A stretch of 64,000 nt of DNA from COMBO-56-21 sp038852315 (GTDB lineage Archaea; Thermoplasmatota; Thermoplasmata; UBA10834): positions 1-64,000 of the forward strand of contig JAWCKF010000003.1 in NCBI GenBank assembly GCA_038852315.1. The letters are read 5' to 3'. Under the pieces are notes generated by a model. The model made no database searches. It saw nothing but the letters and a program-made list of their open reading frames with translations, and was not told the DNA's origin. Positions 24,139-33,149 of the stretch are shown here, piece after piece (the first letter of the stretch is position 1; every line of letters begins with the position of its first letter). The position numbers were made by a program, and so were the translations under genes.

Positions 24139-26573
24139 TAGAGCGCTCCAACGACCACCGCCAGGACGGCCCCCGCGACGGCCACCAGGACCCAGAGCGG
24201 GAGGTCGAACTCCTCCGCGTAGCTGAACTCGACCCAGGAGGAGGCCTCTCGCCCAGCAACATCCGTAGCGCGGACTTCGAATGTGTTCGCGCCCTCAAGG
24301 ATATCCTCCGCGCTCCAGCGCTCATCGAGGCCCACGCTCACCCAATCGCCGGAGTTCAGCCTGACCTCGTACCTCGCAATCCCCGATGCGCTGTCAGTGG
24401 CGTTCCAAGAGAATACCAAGTCTCCGCGGACCTTGGAACCGTTCGCTGGATATGATATCACCAGTGAGGGGGGCCGCAGGTCTATCTTCAGTGCCGCGCA
24501 CTTCGCGGGCTCGATGTTTCCCGCGAGGTCCTTCGCTCTGTAGTACAAAGTCCCGTTCCCCTCATCGGAAACGCGGAAGCCCGACAGATACTCGGTCCAT
24601 GAGGCGTTGTCGAAGCTGTATTCCGTCCTCGAAACTCTCGAGTTGTCCGAGGCGAAAAGCGAAATGTTCACCGGGGAGAGGAACCAGCCGTTCTCACCTG
24701 GAATCCCCTCGAGCTGCAATCGGGTTACCGGTGGTACGTTGTCCACCATCTCGAACGGAGAGTCAGACGTGTCCTCGCCAGTGTTAAACCCGTCAGTAGC
24801 CATCACCTTGACCAGGCAGCTGGCCGCTGGGACAGCACCCGTCGTGTTCCAGATGAAGTAGCTCTCCGTGAGGTTGTTGGCGACCGGTATCCACGATGCG
24901 CCACCGTCCGGGGAGTAAGCCACCACATATGTGAGGCCATCCCCATCCTCGTCGACGGCGCTCCAGGTTATGTTGTACTCCTTTCCTATGTCGATCTCCT
25001 CCGGCCCATTGGGACTCAGAAGCGTGACGACAGGGGCCTTAGGCGTCACTGTGCGTTCGGCGAGTACTTCGTCGGCGAGGTCCACTATCTGCACATACCT
25101 CGTCCCGGGCTTGGTTTCCGCGCTTATGACCACGTCGATGCTATCCACCTCTTCTGTCACGAAGGCGTCTTCGAGCTCCTCATGGTGCACCAGCTTGGTA
25201 AAGGACACGTTGAAGTAGGTTCTGCCGAGCTCGTTCCTAGAGATGTCGAGCATCCTAACAGAGTACTTGCCCGGAGGGCCCCACTGAGATGTCAGCTGCT
25301 CGTCAGGTACGCCCATCGGGACGCTGAACCAGGGCTTGTCAATCAACACGGTCCCGTCCCTGAGGAACTTCGCCTGTACCACGGTGATGGGGACCAGGAG
25401 CACAGGGGCGAACTGGCTCACCAGATTCCACTCCCATGTGCCTCTTGTCTCCAATTCGTATCGACTGAGGTCGATGAACGTCCTCGAATGGTTCTCATAC
25501 CTCTCGAAGTCGACGTACCTGGGAGATGTCGGCACGCCCGCCGGTAGCCGAGTGGGATAGCACATGAGCGTGCAGGCGGGGAGGTCATAGACCTTCTGCC
25601 TCACAGACCACTGAGTCGAGTCGTACACCTTTAGTCCCAAGTCATGAGGATGCCAAAGGTAGTATGTGTGACCCAACTCGTGGGCGATCAAGGCCTCCCT
25701 CACAGCCATACCATGAGCGGTCACGTACAGCGGTACCGGGTCGCGGGGCTCGTTCAGACAGCTCACGGCCGAACCGTAGATCTCTCCCCAGGCGTCCTCC
25801 GCCCTGTCGAAGACTGCTATGACCCTGTCGTAGCCCAAGATTCGCGCGTCGGCTGAAAAAGAGGCGGCGATGTCACTGTATGCGTCCAGATCGTACCTGT
25901 TCCACGACCGCCATATGCCCGGTGCTTCGACCACAGAGATGCCGTTGTCGGAAACTGGATAGTTATCGAAGATTTCCTGAATCTCTTCCGGCATCCGCGA
26001 GGTGAGCGTGAGATTAATCGGCGGAGCGTAGCCATTATACACGGGCTGCACGAGAATGCGCAGGCTCCTCGTCCTCAACAGATTCACAGGGGAGTCCGTC
26101 GTCCTGACATTGTTCGTCTCATCTATCTCAGCTATCATATCGTCGGGGTCGACCCGGGCGCCTACTGCTGCGTCAACCCCGGGCGACGTCCACATTAACG
26201 CTGAGGAGTCATTCAGCCAGGGCTCGGGGCGAGCAGTGCACCCACCCCCGGGAATGTACACCACGTTCAAACCGGGCTCGAGCGGGACGCCTTTTCCGTC
26301 CGGGCCGGTCTCTAGATAGGTTGAGGCGCTGTAGTTGTAGGTCACACTGATGTTTGCGCGGAGCCCGGAGTTGAAGGCGTTGATGACCGTGACGCAAAGG
26401 GCAGCGGACTTGTTCACCACCACGATCCTGGGGTCTTTGATGACCTGGACAACGACTATGGATTCGATGTACAGATCGCCGTCTTGCACAGTCGCGGCAG
26501 TGTGAGAAACCATGACGGGCGACATCAACACAAGCACCAAGAGTAGCACAACAGCGTTCGACCTGGAGACCAT
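24111..26573 (-). CDS. Secreted metzincin-like metalloprotease with Ig-like repeats
   Basis: An 820-residue cell-surface protease. A signal peptide (VVLLLVLVLMSPVMVSHTAA) is followed by a CARDB-like domain (VINAFNSGLRANISVTYNYS, DEIDETNNVR-type end). The protease domain has HELGHTYYLWHPHD near residue 300, matching the HExxHxxxxxH zinc motif, and a likely Met-turn in CTLMCYPTR. Two or three Ig/fibronectin-like domains follow (SPNGPEEIDIGKEYNITW, DNVPPVTRLQLEG, VISYPANGSKVRGDL) and then a C-terminal membrane helix (LWVLVAVAGAVLAVVVGALY) with a short basic tail. It would act outside the cell, anchored to the membrane. M6/M66-type families are the closest guess. Confidence 0.75.
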   Translation of the reverse strand: MVSRSNAVVLLLVLVLMSPVMVSHTAATVQDGDLYIESIVVVQVIKDPRIVVVNKSAALCVTVINAFNSGLRANISVTYNYSASTYLETGPDGKGVPLEPGLNVVYIPGGGCTARPEPWLNDSSALMWTSPGVDAAVGARVDPDDMIAEIDETNNVRTTDSPVNLLRTRSLRILVQPVYNGYAPPINLTLTSRMPEEIQEIFDNYPVSDNGISVVEAPGIWRSWNRYDLDAYSDIAASFSADARILGYDRVIAVFDRAEDAWGEIYGSAVSCLNEPRDPVPLYVTAHGMAVREALIAHELGHTYYLWHPHDLGLKVYDSTQWSVRQKVYDLPACTLMCYPTRLPAGVPTSPRYVDFERYENHSRTFIDLSRYELETRGTWEWNLVSQFAPVLLVPITVVQAKFLRDGTVLIDKPWFSVPMGVPDEQLTSQWGPPGKYSVRMLDISRNELGRTYFNVSFTKLVHHEELEDAFVTEEVDSIDVVISAETKPGTRYVQIVDLADEVLAERTVTPKAPVVTLLSPNGPEEIDIGKEYNITWSAVDEDGDGLTYVVAYSPDGGASWIPVANNLTESYFIWNTTGAVPAASCLVKVMATDGFNTGEDTSDSPFEMVDNVPPVTRLQLEGIPGENGWFLSPVNISLFASDNSRVSRTEYSFDNASWTEYLSGFRVSDEGNGTLYYRAKDLAGNIEPAKCAALKIDLRPPSLVISYPANGSKVRGDLVFSWNATDSASGIARYEVRLNSGDWVSVGLDERWSAEDILEGANTFEVRATDVAGREASSWVEFSYAEEFDLPLWVLVAVAGAVLAVVVGALYYARSRSRG

Positions 26574-26636
26574 TCTATCCCGCAGGGGATTCCCTTTCCA
26601 GGAGATAAAGCAAAAGGTTGTGTGCTCGAATGGCGT

Positions 26637-27533
26637 TCAACGCATGACGAACTGCCCCGTGTCGACCCATTCCTGTTTCAGGATGGACCAGAAGTCCATC
26701 GCGAGCTCCTTCAGAACATAGTCGTAAGGCAACCATCCGTAGCCTTCGTCGCCCCAACTCATGCCCCAGGAGTTGCGCACCATCAACGCACCAGTCGTAC
26801 TGGCATCGCCATAAGGGTTCTTGATCTCCATCCTGTCATCATATCCCACTGCGAGCACTGCATGACCGCCCAGGACCCTCTCGTTTTTCGTGGGGAAGGG
26901 GATCTTCCCATCCCTGCGAGCGTGCTCCACGGAGCTGTAGACAGTGAACCCGAACATCACAGGCACACCTGCGGCCAACGATTTCTTGAGGCTGTCAAGG
27001 ACGGTGTGCTTGGCCAGCTGCGGCGGGTCGTGCCTGAAGTATCGGATGCTCTTGAAATTCTCGGCGAACGAGTAGCAGAAAGCCTCGGGCTCGGTGTCGA
27101 AATCCGGGACCTTGTCAGTGTAAGGCCAATACTTCTCAGGAGGAACCCCGAACAGGACGAGTGCGCCCATGGTGGACCTGATGAATGCGCCCGAGTCGCC
27201 CTCGAGCCCAGCGAGTTTCCGCGTAGTTTTGTAAAGGAAGAGCCTGGACGCGTCTAGGTGCTTCCCGAAAGCCCTCCTCTCGCAGTACTCGACCATGCCA
27301 ACGCCCGCGTGAGCGGTGCATGATCCGAGCATACCCTGATGCTCGACCGGTGAACACCACCGCCTAAGGTCGACCGATGTCGGCAGCGCGACCTCTCTCC
27401 TGTCACCTAGGCCTGTTGGCGACACGAGTGACTTGAAGTCCCTCTTAGTCATCAGGTCCTTGCTTTCGAAGGTGTAGTCCCGGATGTCCGGGTAGTCAGG
27501 CAACCAGCCCATCCCCACGCCTGCTTTCTCCAT
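26637..27533 (-). CDS. Papain-like cysteine protease (C1A)
   Basis: A 298-residue protein with the full papain set: VEHQGMLGSCTAHAG (oxyanion Gln and catalytic Cys near 68-74), GGHAVLAVGYDD (catalytic His near 225) and VRNSWGMSWGDEGYGWLPYD (catalytic Asn near 254). The N-terminal PDIRDYTF motif is typical of prokaryotic C1A proteins that lack a long prodomain. No signal peptide is visible, so it may be intracellular, unlike its neighbour. It lies 63 bases upstream of the metzincin-like gene on the same strand and may share its transcript. Confidence 0.88.
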   Translation of the reverse strand: MEKAGVGMGWLPDYPDIRDYTFESKDLMTKRDFKSLVSPTGLGDRREVALPTSVDLRRWCSPVEHQGMLGSCTAHAGVGMVEYCERRAFGKHLDASRLFLYKTTRKLAGLEGDSGAFIRSTMGALVLFGVPPEKYWPYTDKVPDFDTEPEAFCYSFAENFKSIRYFRHDPPQLAKHTVLDSLKKSLAAGVPVMFGFTVYSSVEHARRDGKIPFPTKNERVLGGHAVLAVGYDDRMEIKNPYGDASTTGALMVRNSWGMSWGDEGYGWLPYDYVLKELAMDFWSILKQEWVDTGQFVMR

Positions 27534-27725
27534 ATCATCAGCCCCTGTACAGCTCTCCGGCAGGCAGGTCTCTCAGCCGACTTCGGAAGGTGCCGGCTCT
27601 GACACTCTCTAACGCCTTCTGGTTCCAACCCGCACGGCTCTACAGCTAACGCACTCGCTGTATATCATGCTATTCGGAACCGCAACTAGACCGTTGTGAA
27701 AGAAAGAGACCTGCGATAGCATCAG

Positions 27726-28892
27726 CTACATAGCTACTATGTCCTCTTGGATGCCGAGCCCTTTGCTCCTCATCCTTTCAAGATACTTCTCGATTGGTAA
27801 CATCTCGGGCACGAACAGCCCGCTCTTCCTGAGGTCGCCCGCCACGAGCATCTCAGCACCAATAGCCGCTCCAGTGCCGACGAGGTATCCCGTCGCCGTT
27901 GTGCCGTAGAGCGTGTAAGCATCCTCGTGCGTCATCCCCACCCATGTCTTGACTGTGCACTTCTCACCCTTCCTCGTCCCCACCGTCTCGACCATGATGC
28001 CCGAAGAGCCACTGATCCTTCCTATCATGTCAACGGGGCTTGGGAGGCATGCAGCAGCGACCTCCAGAGGCTTGACCTCGGTCCCGCCCACTTTGACCGG
28101 CTTCTTGCTGTTCATCCCGGCGATGCGGACCGCGTTCGCGAACTCTGCGAGCTTGTCGGAGACAGCTATCATGAAGTCGACATACCTCACTCCCTCGATG
28201 AACCTTGGTATCAGGAAGGTCTCATCGTGAGTAGTGTTGTACACGGTGTGCGTACCAACAGGATCGGGGAATCTGTAGACTTCTTTCCTAGATAGTGGCG
28301 GCAGCCACTTTATCGATCCATTTTCGTAGACCGCAGCCTTTGAAGTGATCTCCTCGAGCATGTCGCACGGACACCAGAGCGTGAAGACCTCGTACTCGGG
28401 GGACACGGCGTTGTCAGCATCCTTTATGTGCACCTCGAGGACCTCGTCGAGCTTTCTCGCATTGTACATAGCGAAGACATCGGAAATGCCCGGATCGGAG
28501 CCGACGGCAGTCAGCGCCCGTATCCCAGCATCCTCGCACTCCTTGTGGACCGCGTCGAAGTTCTGGATTGTGCGCATGGGGATGGTGAAATCGACATAGT
28601 CGACGCCGACCGCCAAAGCGGCTCTCAGAAGCTTGGGGTTCATATCGCTCGGCACGGAGGTCACAACCAGATCACAGTCCTTCATGAGCTTCTTCAGGTC
28701 CGATATGTTGTTCGCATCCGTCTGCTGGAGCACCGTCTTTTCGGTCGCTGACTCGGCAGCGAAGCTCGCCGCAGGCTCCGTCCTCTTGTCCGCCAGCACT
28801 AGCTCATCGACCTTGGGGTTCTGCTCCAGGTGTTTCGCGCACACTAGGCCTGTGATACCGCATCCGAGCTGGACGACTTTCACAGGTTTCAC
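27726..28892 (-). CDS. Saccharopine dehydrogenase family protein
   Basis: A 388-residue NAD(P)-dependent oxidoreductase. The Rossmann start VVQLGCGITGLVCAKHL (GxGxxG at residues 10-15), the ADKR dinucleotide turn and VTAVGSDPGISDVFAMYNA-type segment (TAVGSDPGISDVF) match the saccharopine/lysine dehydrogenase and carboxynorspermidine synthase group. The exact substrate is open: lysine 6-dehydrogenase or a related amino-acid reaction is likely. GTG 28892 gives the normal N-terminus. It is a single gene with no pathway neighbours of its own. Confidence 0.85.
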   Translation of the reverse strand: MKPVKVVQLGCGITGLVCAKHLEQNPKVDELVLADKRTEPAASFAAESATEKTVLQQTDANNISDLKKLMKDCDLVVTSVPSDMNPKLLRAALAVGVDYVDFTIPMRTIQNFDAVHKECEDAGIRALTAVGSDPGISDVFAMYNARKLDEVLEVHIKDADNAVSPEYEVFTLWCPCDMLEEITSKAAVYENGSIKWLPPLSRKEVYRFPDPVGTHTVYNTTHDETFLIPRFIEGVRYVDFMIAVSDKLAEFANAVRIAGMNSKKPVKVGGTEVKPLEVAAACLPSPVDMIGRISGSSGIMVETVGTRKGEKCTVKTWVGMTHEDAYTLYGTTATGYLVGTGAAIGAEMLVAGDLRKSGLFVPEMLPIEKYLERMRSKGLGIQEDIVAM

Positions 28893-29124
28893 CAGATTAA
28901 AATAGATTTCTCATCACATAAGAACATAGCGGTCGGGAGAATCATTTTTGATAACTGAATAGCATCGAGTAGCGCACGATGATGACGGAACGGCCGCCGC
29001 GATACAGCATGCGAAATCTCGATGTCTGCGCTCACTGAACACTCGGTGTGCTACGATCGATTCATCATGACATCCGTGCGAGGTTTTATCACAACGACGG
29101 AAGATGACAGAAACGGTGGGATAG

Positions 29125-29814
29125 GTGGCGAACTGTCCTTCGTGTGGCGCGGAGACGGTCGATGGTGCGAGTTTCTGTAGCAAATGCGGTGCGAGGTTGG
29201 GCCTGCCTCAGATCGCGCAACCCCAAGGCGTGGGATATGCCAGCATATGGTACCAGAACTTCTACAGGATAAGGAAGAAGGTCCTTGCGATAGCGAACCA
29301 GTACTGGATCGAGGACGCTAATGGACAGCAGCTCGGCTACTCGCGTCAGAAGCTCCTCAGGATAAAGGAGAACATCAGAGTGTTCTCGGACGACAGCATG
29401 ACGACAGAACTCTTCAGAATACAACAGGAGCAGATAGTAGACATGTGGGGCACGTTTGCCGTGATTGATTCAGCCACAAACACCTGCGTGGGGAAACTCC
29501 GCAGACAGGCCCTTTCTTCCGGATTCTATGTCGATGAATACCTGCTATTGGACGCGAACGGGCAGGTGTTAGGAAGGGTGGCTGAACGCGGGGGAAGAGG
29601 TCTCGCAAGGAAGTACCTGCCCGGTGGCTCGCTCGTTCCCGAGCAGCTCGTGGTCGAGTTTCAGGGACAGCCCGTGGCTGAGATCAAGCAACAGTTCAAA
29701 GTGATAGGAGATATCTGGGAGGTCGACTGCTCCCGCGTGCCACCTCAGTTCGACAGGAGGGTGTTGCTTTCCGCGATGCTGCTCATGGGGATGATTGAGA
29801 GGGACAGGAAGTAG
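29125..29814 (+). CDS. Zinc ribbon plus LURP-one/tubby-like domain protein
   Basis: A 229-residue protein. It starts at GTG 29125 with a zinc ribbon (NCPSCGAETVDGASFCSKCG). The rest has the repeated beta-strand pattern of LURP-one-related/scramblase-like domains: VLAIANQYWIEDANGQQLGY, LLRIKENIRVFSDDS, WGTFAVIDSATNTCVGKL, EYLLLDANGQVLGRV and IGDIWEVDCS. A TATA-like gttttatca lies about 40 bases upstream. In bacteria and archaea such proteins are uncharacterised. It is probably cytosolic, with the last helix near residue 215 only weakly hydrophobic. Confidence 0.75.
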   Translation: MANCPSCGAETVDGASFCSKCGARLGLPQIAQPQGVGYASIWYQNFYRIRKKVLAIANQYWIEDANGQQLGYSRQKLLRIKENIRVFSDDSMTTELFRIQQEQIVDMWGTFAVIDSATNTCVGKLRRQALSSGFYVDEYLLLDANGQVLGRVAERGGRGLARKYLPGGSLVPEQLVVEFQGQPVAEIKQQFKVIGDIWEVDCSRVPPQFDRRVLLSAMLLMGMIERDRK

Positions 29815-30062
29815 CGGACATCCCCACATGCGAAAGGCATCGTGATTCTGTCCATCACTGCCTTTCAGGAATCGGAAGGATCGACAGGACGGCCCAACAA
29901 GCCATTGATGGCAAACGTGAATTGAAAAGCACCATCGCGGTTGAACGTCTCTCGACATGCTCCTGCCTGCTAGCAAGGACTACTCATCTGCTCGCCCAAG
30001 CGGGACGATAGTCTCCCTCCGCAAGATGCAGGACCTACGGATAGAGATTCTGCTTGTCTGTC

Positions 30063-31499
30063 TCAGCTCCCCACTCCAATGTATCTCCTGAGGATCTCGT
30101 TACCCCGCGACAACACATCCTTGGGAAGACTATCCACCTCGTGCTCTTTGAGTATCCTCTTCACGGTCTGCCGCGCGTCGGGGACCATCTCCGCCGACAT
30201 CGTCGCGCCGTACCTCTCCATCCTCTTGTCCCTGATGAACATCTGCCCCCTGAAGTTCCTGACCGTGTGAGGGTCGTTGAGGAAGGTGTTGCCGTGACCG
30301 ACCCTCATGATGACATCGAGGGCGACCGTGTCTTCATTCACGGGGAAGTCTCTCATGAACGCCCGGTACTCCTCCCACATGACCGCATCAATCACCACCT
30401 GTTCCAGAGAGCAACCCTTGTCCAAGTCGAGCCCTCCGATGCCCGAGCAGAGGTCTGTGCCAGACATCGTCGTCAGCATCAGAGAAGAAACCTCGCCGAA
30501 AGGTATGCCCACACCCGGAACGTCGCCGTCGATTCCTATGATGCCCGTCATCTTCGGCAGGCGATATCTTCGGGCCATCTGCGCCGCCCCGGCGAATATC
30601 ATCGGGGCTTCGGGGCCGCGGTATCCGATGAGGCCTGTAGCCAAGTTCCCCAGGGTTGCCTCCGAACAGTAGATGTGCGGGGCACCTGGCGCGGCAGTCT
30701 GCGTGATGACCAGGCTGGCTAGGTTTTCTACGTTCAGCATGAGAATCGTGCCCGCGACAGTCACAGGGGCGGTCATGCCGCCCATGCACATGGACATGGA
30801 TATGATGGGCACACCCGCCCGCGCATACTCAACCTGAGCCTCGACAGCCCCAGACTCGAAGACGAGAGGCGGGACGATGCAGCTTAGAACAGAGAAGACA
30901 GGACGCTTCCTCAGCTGATCAGGGCCCCCCGCGACCAGCTCGCCAAGTGCAATCTGCACCTTCGCATCTCTCACGCCTAGCGTTCCAGAACCCGCGGATC
31001 CCAGGATGTGCTTTGTCGTGTTCTGGAGCGCCACCCACAACTCGTTGGCGAACTGCGCATGCGGAGGGACCTCCGAGGTTGTCACTATCGGCCAGAAGGC
31101 GTCGACCGCGTCGAGGGCGTCCGTTAGTCTGGCGAAATCTGCAAGATCCTTGCTGGTCGCGTTCCGCCTCTCACCGGTCTCAAGGTCTGTCATGAACACT
31201 GTCACACCGCCGGTTGATACGAAGGGGTAGCGGTTGACAGGTATCCTCAAGTCCCTCCCGGAGTCGCGGCCGGCGAGGACGATTGATTTGGGGGCTTTCC
31301 GAATCGCGTCATTGACGAGATTCTCAGGTATGCGCGCGGTCTTCTTCTTCAAATCCACGTGCGCGCCGGCCTCATCGAGCATTCGAAGGACGCGTTCGCT
31401 GTGGACGAGGACCCCGAGTCTTTCCAGACACTCGATGCTCTTCGCGTGGATGATGTCTTCCTCGCCTCTGTCCATGAATCCTAGCCTCAGGACCGCCAT
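30063..31499 (-). CDS. MttB-family methyltransferase without pyrrolysine (copy 1)
   Basis: A 478-residue TIM-barrel member of the trimethylamine methyltransferase superfamily. True MttB carries pyrrolysine at an in-frame amber codon; here the frame is continuous, so this is a non-pyrrolysine homologue like the glycine-betaine methyltransferase MtgB group. Recognisable parts are ARIPENLVNDAIRKAPKSI near the start, SMSMCMGGMTAPVTVAGTI in the middle and VGHGNTFLNDPHTVRNFRGQ near the end. AGGAGGTG lies seven bases before ATG 31499, with a TATA-like ataaatc about 35 bases upstream. No corrinoid protein or MtbA-like partner is adjacent. The substrate is unknown; a quaternary amine is likely. Confidence 0.85.
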   Translation of the reverse strand: MAVLRLGFMDRGEEDIIHAKSIECLERLGVLVHSERVLRMLDEAGAHVDLKKKTARIPENLVNDAIRKAPKSIVLAGRDSGRDLRIPVNRYPFVSTGGVTVFMTDLETGERRNATSKDLADFARLTDALDAVDAFWPIVTTSEVPPHAQFANELWVALQNTTKHILGSAGSGTLGVRDAKVQIALGELVAGGPDQLRKRPVFSVLSCIVPPLVFESGAVEAQVEYARAGVPIISMSMCMGGMTAPVTVAGTILMLNVENLASLVITQTAAPGAPHIYCSEATLGNLATGLIGYRGPEAPMIFAGAAQMARRYRLPKMTGIIGIDGDVPGVGIPFGEVSSLMLTTMSGTDLCSGIGGLDLDKGCSLEQVVIDAVMWEEYRAFMRDFPVNEDTVALDVIMRVGHGNTFLNDPHTVRNFRGQMFIRDKRMERYGATMSAEMVPDARQTVKRILKEHEVDSLPKDVLSRGNEILRRYIGVGS

Positions 31500-31603
31500 G
31501 AAGCGCCACCTCCTGACGACCCGAAGGAGGAGGCTGGATTTATCAGTTCTGCATCCAGCTTGACCTACTCATGGTGAATATGCTGAGACATCCGAACTGA
31601 CTG

Positions 31604-32431
31604 ATGGGAAAGGATATGCTACTACCTTCTCAAGCGCCATATCCTTGTGGTCGGACTGCGATTGGGCCATTCCTGGTGACTGATGTGTTCGACCCGCTCG
31701 AAGAGGCGAAGAAGACCGAGGAGCTGGTCGTCAGGGATGCTGCGAGAAAGTACCATCGCTTCCGACCAGCGAGATTCTATGGTGGCATAGCGACTGCTGA
31801 TTGCGTCGGCTGTTGTCTCAGGTGCGCGTTCTGCTGGTCATGGCGAGAAGTCGTGAGGCCTGAGGCATTCGGCACTTACTGCTCACCAGACGAAGTGGCT
31901 AGAAGGCTGATCTCCATCGCAAGGAGCAGGGGATACAGGCTGGTCAGGGTTAGCGGGAACGAACCGACGATAGGAAGGGGGCATCTTCTCTCGGTCCTGG
32001 AGAGAATCCCCTCAGACCTGTTGTTCATCCTCGAGACAAACGGTATTCTGATAGGTTCTGACAGGTCATATGCCGAGTCGCTGGCAGAGTATGAGAACCT
32101 GCACGTTCGCGTGAGCCTGAAAGGAGCGTCTGAAGAAGATTTCTCGCGGCTGACGGGTGCCGCTCCCGAGGCGTTCAGATTGCAGCTGAAGGCACTGGAG
32201 CATCTTCTCGATAACGGCGTCAGAGTTCACCCGTCCTGCATGATCAGCTTCAGCGGCGCTGAAGCTGTCGAATCGCTCAGGAACAGGCTCGAGAGCATCG
32301 AGCCGTCGTTCAGGGAGTTCGAGGTGGAGGAGCTCACCCTGTACCCACATGTCGAGCTGCGGCTGAAGGAGCTGGGGATCCACTACTTGAGCGCTCACTC
32401 CCCGAGAGCAATTCCGCCGGATCAGATATGA
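31604..32431 (+). CDS. Radical SAM protein
   Basis: A 275-residue radical SAM enzyme. The cluster motif reads ADCVGCCLRCAFCWSW, in which CxxxCxxC is formed by the second, fourth and fifth cysteines. VRVSGNEPTIGRGH takes the place of the GGEP SAM-binding motif and LFILETNGILIG follows. Its layout is like pyruvate-formate-lyase-activase-type archaeal proteins (tungsten-enzyme or glycyl-radical context not seen here). A TATA-like gaatatgc about 26 bases before ATG 31604 suggests a leaderless message; ATG 31616 is an alternative. The target substrate is unknown. Confidence 0.85.
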   Translation: MGKDMLLPSQAPYPCGRTAIGPFLVTDVFDPLEEAKKTEELVVRDAARKYHRFRPARFYGGIATADCVGCCLRCAFCWSWREVVRPEAFGTYCSPDEVARRLISIARSRGYRLVRVSGNEPTIGRGHLLSVLERIPSDLLFILETNGILIGSDRSYAESLAEYENLHVRVSLKGASEEDFSRLTGAAPEAFRLQLKALEHLLDNGVRVHPSCMISFSGAEAVESLRNRLESIEPSFREFEVEELTLYPHVELRLKELGIHYLSAHSPRAIPPDQI

Positions 32432-32606
32432 CGCCCACCCCCTCAATGCGTTCCGTCGATGCGGTTCCCTCGCCCTGACGCACATAAACAGACGTTGGCG
32501 GTAGGCATCTTGAAATAGGATAGGGGCGCAAACGTTAGCACGTGCCGGGCCGAGGCCACCATCGGCGCGGCAGGAGGAGGAGAGAACGGAAGAGAAGGAG
32601 TTCAGC

Positions 32607-32969
32607 GTGAGGCTCCCGAACAGGCCTGGAGAGCTCGCCAGGCTCACAGAGGCCCTCAAGAAGGACAAGGTGAACATCCGCACTCTCTCGACCGAGCCCA
32701 AGGCCGAGATAGTGAGGCTGGTGACAGAGGACCCTGACAAGAGCCGCGAGTGTCTCAAGAAGGCGGGACTGGAGTTCTCCGAGCGGAACGTGCTAGTCGC
32801 GAGGCTGGAGGACAAGCCGGGGGAGCTCGCCAAGATAACTCGTTCGTTGGCCGATGCCGGCGTGAACATCGATGCAGCGTACATGCTGGGCAAGAAAGGC
32901 AAGCGCGTCGAGATAGCGCTCGCCGTCAGCGACGAGGAAAAGGCCAAGAACGTGCTGAAGCTGAAGTGA
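32607..32969 (+). CDS. Tandem ACT-domain protein
   Basis: A 120-residue protein of two ACT domains: RLPNRPGELARLTEALKK and ARLEDKPGELAKITRSLADA, each with the PGEL ligand-site turn. ACT pairs bind amino acids and usually regulate amino-acid metabolism. GTG 32607 has AAGGAG six bases upstream. The frame continues upstream through EEKEFSV, which would complete the first beta strand, to an ACG at 32586 that has its own AGGAGGAGG; the true start is therefore uncertain. No biosynthetic neighbour shows which amino acid it senses. Confidence 0.85.
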   Translation: MRLPNRPGELARLTEALKKDKVNIRTLSTEPKAEIVRLVTEDPDKSRECLKKAGLEFSERNVLVARLEDKPGELAKITRSLADAGVNIDAAYMLGKKGKRVEIALAVSDEEKAKNVLKLK

Positions 32970-33149
32970 ACCCTTTGGTTTCACTCGGACCTCAGGAAAC
33001 CCATTCCGATGTCCTGTTTTCTCGTCGGTCATGATGCCAGGACCAGGGCTCAAAGGATACAGATGCAGACAGAAATGGCGAAGAAAGATGATATGAAGCA
33101 ATGGGTTTGGTCCGGTCGATGTCCCGAGATCCAGGTGCTCGAGCCGCCC

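Noticed and set aside
30063..31499. Pyrrolysine-containing trimethylamine methyltransferase
   Set aside because: The reading frame contains no in-frame amber codon, so pyrrolysine cannot be encoded.
32066..32947. A 293-codon reverse frame over the radical SAM 3' end and ACT gene
   Set aside because: Serine-rich shadow frame spanning two well-supported plus-strand genes.
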